Assembly (NCBI GenBank): GCA_963170055.1
Contig: CAUJGJ010000332.1
Span: forward strand, 35,001-50,000
DNA from: Halisarca cf. caerulea
Lineage: Eukaryota > Porifera > Demospongiae > Chondrillida > Halisarcidae
DNA: 15,000 nucleotides
Direction: 5' to 3'
Every line of letters begins with the position of its first letter. Positions within the stretch are counted from its first letter, which is position 1. A model generated the notes under the pieces. It was not told the DNA's origin. It made no database searches and was given only the letters and a program-made list of their open reading frames with translations. Both the position numbers and the translations under genes were made by a program. This document shows positions 1-8,593 of the stretch, one piece after another.

Positions 1-216
1 CCTCCCGACGGCTAGTGTGTCCGTGTAATGTCCCGTAACCACGTTCGAACCCAACTTAATCACAATCCTCTGCGCTTTGTGGAGGTCTTTTCTGTTGAGA
101 AGTTGAAGAGAGCCATTTCCGTTGCTACCGCTGCTACGCCAACGACACAACCGTCCTGAAGACGAGCTGGAGAGTCCCAATCGTACCAAGGGTGATTGCA
201 GTCTATGCATGGACAT
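1..216 (-). CDS. ALDH18A1: Delta-1-pyrroline-5-carboxylate synthase, N-terminal part (ALDH18A1-like, cut by window edge)
   Basis: The frame is open from an ATG at 216-214 to the window edge (72 codons), so only the amino end is visible. Residues 1-45 are rich in Arg and Ser with no acidic residue before Asp44, as expected for a mitochondrial presequence. Residues 49-60 read RIVIKLGSNVVT, which matches the nucleotide-binding start of the glutamate-5-kinase domain (animal P5C synthase has a similar KRIVVKLGS stretch). In animals this domain is fused to a glutamyl-phosphate reductase domain, and the enzyme makes P5C from glutamate for proline and ornithine synthesis in mitochondria. The fusion itself lies outside the window, so a stand-alone glutamate 5-kinase cannot be excluded. 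The start is the first in-frame ATG after an in-frame stop; a second ATG lies two codons later. It follows AUH in the same direction. Confidence 0.75.
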   Translation of the reverse strand, partial: MSMHRLQSPLVRLGLSSSSSGRLCRWRSSGSNGNGSLQLLNRKDLHKAQRIVIKLGSNVVTGHYTDTLAVGR

Positions 217-470
217 TTTATACACGTAAGGCGGTCTTCTGCTTGTAAATCGCGCACTGGAGTCTTGCTCCTCTGGAAACAAAGAGCTCTTGTTTATATG
301 CACGCTTCAAAGCCATAATAAATTCAGCATTGTGACGTCACAATCAACCACATGAAAATCTCGTGCGCTCCTAACGCTCAATCGCGCGAAATGTAGGAAA
401 AGGAGGTAATGTACAACAGGACTATGAACTGTTAACCACAAAACGTAGTGTACATTCTGACGCTACCGGC
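217..470 (-). promoter_or_regulatory. Probable promoter and 5' UTR of the ALDH18A1-like gene, with CRE and TATA box
   Basis: This interval separates the AUH stop codon from the next minus-strand start. It holds a 14-bp perfect palindrome TTGTGACGTCACAA (330-343), whose centre TGACGTCA (333-340) is a full cAMP-response element (CREB/ATF site). A minus-strand TATAAA lies at 293-298, about 35 bp further downstream. This spacing would put transcription start near 265-270, giving a 5' UTR of about 50 bases. The interval must also contain the AUH 3' end, but I see no minus-strand AATAAA here. The promoter reading is inferred from motif order and position. Confidence 0.5.
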
Positions 471-3400
471 CTATCTGCCCCTGAACACGGGTTTCCTCTT
501 CTCTTTAAAAGCCTGCAGTCCTTCTAGCCTATCCTCAGTGGGAATTACCTGCAAGTGAAGGAAAATACAGCCCATAGTTAGAAACGTGCAATTAAAAACC
601 TGTACACGGAAAGCAAAAATAATTATTAGTTTGTTGTAGTCATAAAAAAATCATTTAATGATGGGCCAATGTGACAGCAATTCTACTTAAAAAGTGTGCT
701 CAAGGCAAACCACGCTACACAGTCAATTCTGAACAAGAAGCCTGCTTTTTTTGTCAAGTGATATCAGGGGCAGCGACAGCTTCCAAAAAGTGGGAGGAGG
801 CTTATTATGAATAGATGTGAATTTGGTTACAAAAAGTAATATCTCCTAATATATCCTTATCTCAAAATTGGGGCCCCCTTGTGCTGCTGCCCCTGCAAAT
901 TGGGGGCCCCCTTGTGCCCCTGCAAATTGGGGGCCCCTTTGTGCTGCTGCCCCTACAAATTGGGCCCCCCCTTGTGCTGCTGCCCCTGCAAATTTGAAGA
1001 AAGGGGTCACTAGCAATGACAGTACAGTGAATTAAACGTCTCTAATCTGCCACAATTGGGAATGCTAGTTGTACAGTGGGTTAACAAGGTTGGCGAATTA
1101 ATGAGGTTTGCACTCAGTACATGTATTTCAATTTGCTTTTCAGAGGGCAGATTAGAGAGGGGCGGATCATAGAGGGGCAGATTAGAGAGGGGTGGATTGT
1201 AAAGGGGTGGACTAGAGAGGGGCAGATTAGAGAGGGGCGGATTAGAGAGGGGCGGATTAGAGAGGGGTGGATCGTAGAGGGGCAGATTAGAGAGGGGCAG
1301 ATTAGAGAGGGGTGGATCGTAGAGGGGCAGATTAGAGAGGGGTGGATTAGAGAGGGGTGGATCGTAGAGGGGCAGATTAGAGAGGGGGGGATTAGAGAGG
1401 GGCGGATTAGAGAGGGGTGGATTAGAGAGGGGCGGATTAGAGAGGGGCGGATTAGAGAGGGGCGGATTAGAGAGGGGCGGATTAGAGAGGGGCGGATTAG
1501 AGAGGGGCGGATTAGAGAGGGGCGGATTAGAGAGGGGCGGATTAGAGAGGGGCAGATTAGAGAGGGGCGGATTAGAGAGGGGCGGATTAGAGAGGGGCAG
1601 ATTAGAGAGGGGCGGATTAGAGAGGGGCGGATTAGAGAGGGGCAGATTAGAGAGGGGCGGATTAGAGAGGGGCGGATTAGAGAGGGGCGGATTAGAGAGG
1701 TTTCACTGTATGTCCTTCCACAAACACTCTACCCAGCACCAGAGGAGAGTGCATACCTACATACCGTACATCCGCATCATATACGTAATACATCGTAACA
1801 CCAAAATGTCTGTTTGGCCAGAAAAAATGAAGCACTTGACAACGAGTGAGGGAAAGGAGAAATACTACCATAGAGGGGAATTGCGAGTATTCACTGACCA
1901 ATATATTAGCTACACTTGTCACAATATCAAGAATGAACAAAAACTGACCAGACAATAAAGTTGGAAAAAATTTACTGAGAAGGTATGAAGTTTAAACAAA
2001 GGCACATACTTCACAAGGTGTGGACCACTGAATGTATGCCAAAATGAGAAAAAAAACATACAAAACTGCTCTAAAGAACATAACTAGGGATAACTTTGCA
2101 ATTTGAAACAAAGACTGTGGAACTAACACCTTAGGTGAAACATGTAGCTCTGGCAGGACAACAGGCTTACTTGTGAATAACAGGTTTCCTCCAGTTTGAG
2201 TCCAGTCGCTAGGTCAGTCTGCAATGATTGTAGAAAGATGCACACATTCAGTACACATGCATCTGAAGTACAGGCCCAATCAGACAAGACTACACAACAA
2301 GTTTGATTTATTCCAGAAATGTAAAATGGAAGCATTGTCTTCTGTAAGAAATCGAGATCACAAATCATTGACAATTTGAAGGACCACAAGTATAGATGAC
2401 AAGATACCAACGATCCTGTTAGTGCTTGGAAATATCGAGTTTCTATGGACACAAAAGGTCAAACATCACTGCTGTGAAAGCAGATCACAGAGCAAGTTAA
2501 CTCACGCATACCCATACATTACAGACATAGGTAGCAGTACAGACGGTACAGCCATGTGCTTTGGAAGACATGTAATAAGTAAAGGCACTTTCAAGGCACT
2601 GAAGGCAAGATTCAACCATCTATTCCCAGCACTGTAAATACCAAATTTGTCATCTTATTGTACTCAGCAAATATATGACCACAGTGTTACTTCAAGTTTA
2701 ACTTTCTTTGATTTGCAATTACCACACCACTGATCCTCCTCACCTAGCTAATATACGTATGTTATATGTCGTGAACTTGACTCAAACTTTATCCCCCTAC
2801 ATGCATTAAGAATTGGGGCCAATCCTCCACTGTGCATGTCAGACACCAATCTAACCTGTACCTTCTGTGACTATGCATTAACTTTCTGTCTTGTTTGTTC
2901 TCTGCTTGTCTCATGTGCTTTGTCTACCTTTGTGTTTTATGTCTATTGCATTTTTCTGCCATGCATACATGTGAGAGTAATATATGGCTGAGGTCAAGGG
3001 CCGTTTTGGCTATGACCAGTGATGATGTCAAGGAGAATTTTACACCAATAGACACTAAAATCTCATAAGCTAACTCATGTGCACCCCTCATGTACACCTG
3101 TACACTGTAGACGAAGATAGTGGACACACAGTACAGCCATGTGCTGTGGAAGACAAGGAGAATTTCACACCAAGCAGGCACTAAAATCTCATTTGATCTC
3201 TTGCTATACATTCCATTCTGGGGGGAGCGGAAAGCTCCCAAGTTTTAACTTTAGAAATCAGGTAGTCATACATGAATCTGCACTGCCCTGCTATCAATCA
3301 CTCATCATATGATAGTTTCACCAACAGCATCCTTCATGTCTCCTTGCTTCAAGATTGTTCTGAAGCTTAATGAGGTAACTTTGCTAAATTCTACCCGTGG

Positions 3401-3524
3401 CAAGAACAAATTTCATACAGGCAACCCTGCCACATGCTCAAACACTACACCACACATGCACGTGCACCCACACTCACACACACACACGTGCACCCACACA
3501 CACACGTGCACACACACACACACG

Positions 3525-3603
<79 letters not shown>

Positions 3604-6600
3604 GTATTCCCATATTAATAGCCTTCTTGGCCATTTTCACAGCAATGGGGCCCTGTACGGGAGAAGGAAATGATGTATTGGTACACCCACAGAGGGCCCA
3701 CTAGCAAACACTGCATCATTTCATGTACATACACAGCATACAGGGTGAGTGATTGGCAGATGACAGGATATTACTTGAAGAGATTACACAGCGGGGGGGG
3801 GGGGGGAGGGGGGAGGGGGGTTATGTGGTAATGGGTCACAGGGGGATTGTATGGTGTTGTGGTAAAAAAGGAGACCATACATACCATACATGCTACAATG
3901 ATGTCATACCATCACTGGAGAGAGAGGGAAATATAATAGCATTCTAGTCCACACATCAGTCGTTCATTGTACCTATTGTGCAATCATTCGGTCATGCTTT
4001 AAACATGGAGGAATGGAATCTGGATACACAAGACTATACCAGTAATGAAAAACAGATGATCATCATAAACTGGGGCCTAAATTTACCATAGGAAAATTCC
4101 CATAGCACAAGCGTATCGACATATTTGGGAATACATAGGAATTTAGAATAATTAAAATTTAAATGAAGCTTTTAAATTATACGATCTCAGAGAGGCTTTC
4201 TGCTCACCTTCTTTGCAATCTCCATGGCTATCTCCAAAGCCTTCCTGTAGGCAGCATCTCCTTCCTCGTTCTGAGGGACAACATGCTCTACAAGTCCGAT
4301 CTCCTTGGCCTCTTCCCCGCTCAGCACTTTAGCAGTGAAAATTAGCTCCTTTGCCTTCGCCTCTCCCACCAGTCTCGGCAACCTCTGTGTCCCTCCTGAC
4401 AAAGAGAAGAAATAGGTTATAATTATTATTCTCAACATAAATTGATTTTATGCCTAATTTGGTTGTATTTATACACTCATAAGCCCACAAAGGGTGGAGG
4501 AATCAGGCATATATTTTAATGTCCATCTTTGTAATGCCGGGGAGTTAATTATATCATAGACACTGTAGTATAGGTTAGGTTAGCTTATTTTGACTGGGGA
4601 AGCCTTTAGCCAGTGGCTACTATTCTAGGCACCCAGTAAACAAGATACAAACAGGAAGAAAACAAAAAGTATATAGTGTCTATGACTATATCCACTCCAG
4701 GGTGCATTATAGAGAGGTACAACTTTACACATCATGCACACACAAAAACATCTGCACACCATCACTGCACATGGGTTACCAACATATTTAGTGCAATATT
4801 ACAAGGATGCTGCATGCTCTGGTGCCGATAAAGTGGCTTAGGGCTAGCGCTTGCTAGACCGTCCCAATAAGCGGCACTTATTGGGACGGTCTAGCGAGCC
4901 AGACTAGTGGTTCCCCAGGTGAAATAAGATAACCTGAACCTGCGATACTAACTACATCACTGCCCAGCTCATTAGTTATAGATAGATGGTTAGAGTATCT
5001 ATGGTTATACTGTGCACACATTTAGTAAGTCAAGTTAGTTAAGTAAGTTAGCAAAAAGATGAAATGGGCAATGTTTGGTGCTCCAAAATGCATTGAAAGT
5101 GATTTTTAGCACCATTACACCATGGGCAAATGCCTATTCTGCCATTTTGTTTTCGCGTCATCCCTACACATTGAGTACCACTGAGCTCCATAATACAAGC
5201 ATAGCTCATTGCTTGCAGCACATTACTACATGCATAGCATACATCAAACAAGCCAAAATGAAACACTATGGACAAAATTACATGAAACAAAAATAATTAT
5301 TGAATTTCTAAGATTATCTGATCATAATATGGCTAAATTCATCACGTCTGCACTTTTGTGTATGCTTTAGCTAGAATCTTCTGAGTTTTCTCTCTGGTAG
5401 TCCATTCAACAAACTTTGCAATGTCCTCTTCTCTGTGCTCTTGCATGTAATGTGCAAGATCTCCTCGGAGTGACAGCTTCATCGCAGTTTGGGCCTCTCT
5501 GTCAACTTGCAGAAACTTCTGCATAGCAACTATGGATGTTTCTTCAAGCTCATCAACATCACAGAGTTCATCAACAAGGCCCAACTTATGAGCCTGTGAA
5601 GGATCCATAACCAGTGCTTGCGATGCCATCAGTTCAGTCTGTCGTTGCCCCATTGTAGCTGACAGTGACAACAGAAACCACTTTGGTGCCACGAGGCCCA
5701 GACGGGCAGCGGGGACACCAATCTTATAATTTCCACGTGCTGCAATTCTGTAGTCACAGCAGCTTAAAAGGATACATCCACCCGCAAGACAGTGACCACT
5801 AACGGCAGCAACCACGGGATAAGGGAATGTATATGTGTTCAACCAAAGAGATTGGACTTCTCTCCAAAAATCTTCCACTCCTTCCTTTGTCCGCTGGTAC
5901 AACTCAGAGAAATCAATACCAGCTGAAAATGTAGATTGCAGACGACTGGTAACTAGAACACCACTTGGAGTGGAGGATTTCACCTCCTCCAGGGCATTTT
6001 GAAAGTCGACAAGAAAGGCTTTATCAAAGGCGTTAACTGGGGATTTATTCATTTCAAGAACAAAGAAATCATTTTTTCTGAGTAGTTGGATGGCTTTAGC
6101 ATTCCTAGTAGAATATCTCCTAACAACAAAGGCACCCACAGTGCTAAAACGAATGAGGTTCGACATGATATCAGGTGGGGTCTTCTCAGCAGAGTCCTTC
6201 CACCAGCTATTTAAAGGCTAGTACATGCCAAAACACAAGCACACAAAAGTCGCTTCCTTGTATAAGACTTGAAGTTACACAAAAACACACGGCGGAGCAA
6301 ATTTTCCCAAGACAACCTCCTACTTCGTGAAGCGAAGCAAATTAGTGGCCTACGGTACGGCAGCCATCTTGAATGTGTACCAATAAAAATTCAAAATTTT
6401 CGCGGGAACGTACCGCCTATAAAGCTGATCGCACTTGAAGCCCATCATCTGTTCCAGATTACTCGTTCTGATCCAACCCTTCTATTAATCCAACTGTTCG
6501 TTATCAATGGCTATTGCAGTATGCTCAGAAGACTTTTCAAATCTAGAAACTCTTGTAAAGGCTTGCCTGGAAGCAAAGAAACTCCCCACCGGCCAGAAGT

Positions 6601-8509
6601 ACATTTCAGAAGAAACATGCCAGGAAGAAGAAAAACGAAGCCCAGCACCTAAATTCTTTCAGTTTCCTTTCCCTCATCCCTCTTACTATTCAGGCTATCC
6701 ACTTTGGGGTCCTTCACCTGTACTCACGTCCGGGGAATTTCCAGATAGTCCGACCACGTGCGGTGCTTCAATCTTTCCAACCCCACCTCCAACACCCGAA
6801 CACTCTGTCTGTGACCCTTCTTCTTTCGCTCCCGAAAGTATGATATGTCTCCCTGCGTTTGAGGCCTATTTAGAAGAAACTTGGCCCTCCAAAAATTCCC
6901 GTCGCGGATGTAGCGTGATTAGAGCTGGTCTCTACGACCAGATTGTTTCAGTACTTCACGGAGTGGACGTTGTAAACCCGAAGATCAGACATTGGATAAA
7001 GAGCTGCGAGTTCTTTACGATATATAAAGAGGACAGCATTGAAAGGAAGGTATCAGTCGCCGTTCCAGTGATTAAAGGGCAGAAGCACCCAAAACGCTTC
7101 ACAGGATCATACAAGCTCGTAGCCAGAGTAGAAGACTTTGCGAATATCATAGCCCAATACCACAACTCTGCCACAGGCCACCCAGGCATCAGGAAGACAT
7201 ACGGACAGGTGAGCTCGAAAAATGCAGATTTTCTCATTGGCATTGACCTACACGTGTTCAATCTGCATGGCTAGTGCATGGCATGGATGTGATTCAATTT
7301 TATAATCTGCAGATACAAGAAGATTTTGCATATCTCCCAAGAAGTGCAGTTGCAAAGTACATTGAGTTGTGTTCAGCTTGTAGTGGCAGGAAGAAGAATA
7401 CAAATCAGCTGATCAACAGAAGCTGAAGCCACACAAGTCTACATCAGCTGTGTTATTTCTCACTCTTTTTAACTCATTTTAACCATTTAACACTCCAAAT
7501 ATTCAAAAGGATAAGCAGGTATTGAACAGAGTCATGCTCACCTCCACCTGGGATGATTGCCAAGCGTGTTTCCACCAGCCCCATCTTTGCATTGGATGCT
7601 AGAAAAGGCGAAATCAATTATAATTGTACATAAAGGTATCTGTTTTAAAATTACTGGGATGTATTTTTGATTGTGATTCAACAGATATGGACAAGTTTGA
7701 TATTCTCACAATGGCATTCATGCAGTCGTCAACTGTTAATATAATACTTACTGAAATGCTTGCATGCTGTACAGGAACTCACTGAACAAAAGGCTTAAGT
7801 GTAAATGTAACAATCGTTGTATATATTGCACACACTGCCGTATAGTGTACATGCATGTCCCACTGATGTGATATAATATTGTAGTATATAGTTACTGTAC
7901 ATAGTCTGGCTGTTTGCGAGCAGCACAGTAAATAAATAACTCCGTAACCAGTAAAACCTGTCTACAAAGACTGCTCAAGAAAGCAAGTTATTATTGCAGA
8001 CGAGTGTTCCTTAATAATAATATCATACAGAGGTACATGTGTAGAGTATTACTGAGGTGGCCTGCGGATCAGCATACAGCCTACAATTAAACAGGTGGTC
8101 TTCAAGGCAGTGTTCATCACTGTAACTGTTAATTGATATTCTTTTCACAAACTGCTATACATGGTGTCTGATATGGTGGTTAGTCTGGCTCGCTAGACCA
8201 CCCCAGTAAGTGCCGATGGTCTAGCAAGCCAGGCTATCATGATGGTAGGCTACATAATATAGTGGACTCACATGCTACTCTCAGATCACAGGCAAGGGCC
8301 ATCTCCAGTCCACCTCCCATTGCTACACCATCCATGGCCGCAATCACAGGGACCGGCAGTTCTGAGTATGCACTGAATGTAGCCCTCGCTTTGCTCACCA
8401 TTGGACCTACATCCTCTTCCTACATGTGCGCATAGTCAATGGAGGAAGTACATGAGTTTTTAACTTACCAGGACAATTTTTTACAGGTATGTATGTGTGC
8501 ATGTGTGTG

Positions 8510-8593
<84 letters not shown>

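Larger units (their letters stand above)
549..2170 (-). other. AUH intron 8 (no gene; repeats)
   Basis: This 1.6-kb intron lies between the last two AUH exons. It contains a G/C-palindromic tandem repeat (864-993) and an inverted-repeat element swollen by a minisatellite (1023-1710). I see no coding signal or recognisable feature in 552-860 or 1711-2170. Confidence 0.85.
2219..3601 (-). other. AUH intron 7 (no gene; CA/TG tract at its 5' end)
   Basis: A 1.4-kb intron with no coding signal. Its transcript-side beginning is a GT repeat (plus-strand CA, about 3453-3601). It also holds short duplicated segments: 2546-2570 with 3131-3155, and 3032-3074 with 3153-3195. The remainder is AT-rich sequence without recognisable features. 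Confidence 0.85.
4396..7541 (-). other. AUH intron 5, host to two nested genes
   Basis: The largest AUH intron, 3.1 kb. It carries the ECI1-like gene (5342-6166, minus) and the H2C2-domain gene (6507-7426, plus), with a shared 340-bp upstream region. A hairpin repeat lies at 4836-4906. I see no other feature in 4400-4835 or 4907-5341. The intron is bounded by GGAG|GTGAGC and TTTGTCAG|GAGGG, and splits a Gly codon of the conserved IIPGGGGTQR stretch. Confidence 0.85.
7599..8271 (-). other. AUH intron 4 (no gene; two repeat elements)
   Basis: A 673-bp intron holding a decayed inverted-repeat element (7947-8124) and a hairpin element (8181-8236). The section 7599-7946 shows nothing recognisable. 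Confidence 0.8.

Noticed and set aside
40..60. tRNA B-box-like GTTCGAACCC
   Set aside because: The flanking bases do not form a T-arm stem and no A box or acceptor stem is present. The stretch is coding sequence of the ALDH18A1-like frame.
60..257. 65-codon minus-strand frame in another phase overlapping the ALDH18A1-like start
   Set aside because: Its start is GTG, not ATG, and it overlaps the frame that carries the recognisable glutamate-5-kinase motif.
1121..1798. 225-codon plus-strand frame encoding an EGRIR-type pentapeptide repeat
   Set aside because: The frame is open only because the 15-bp minisatellite has a period divisible by three and no stop. It lies in an AUH intron inside a transposon remnant and has no homology signal in its non-repeat ends.
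6269..6652. 127-codon plus-strand frame upstream of and overlapping the H2C2 gene
   Set aside because: It crosses the presumed promoter and reads the start of the H2C2 gene in a different phase. There is no domain similarity.
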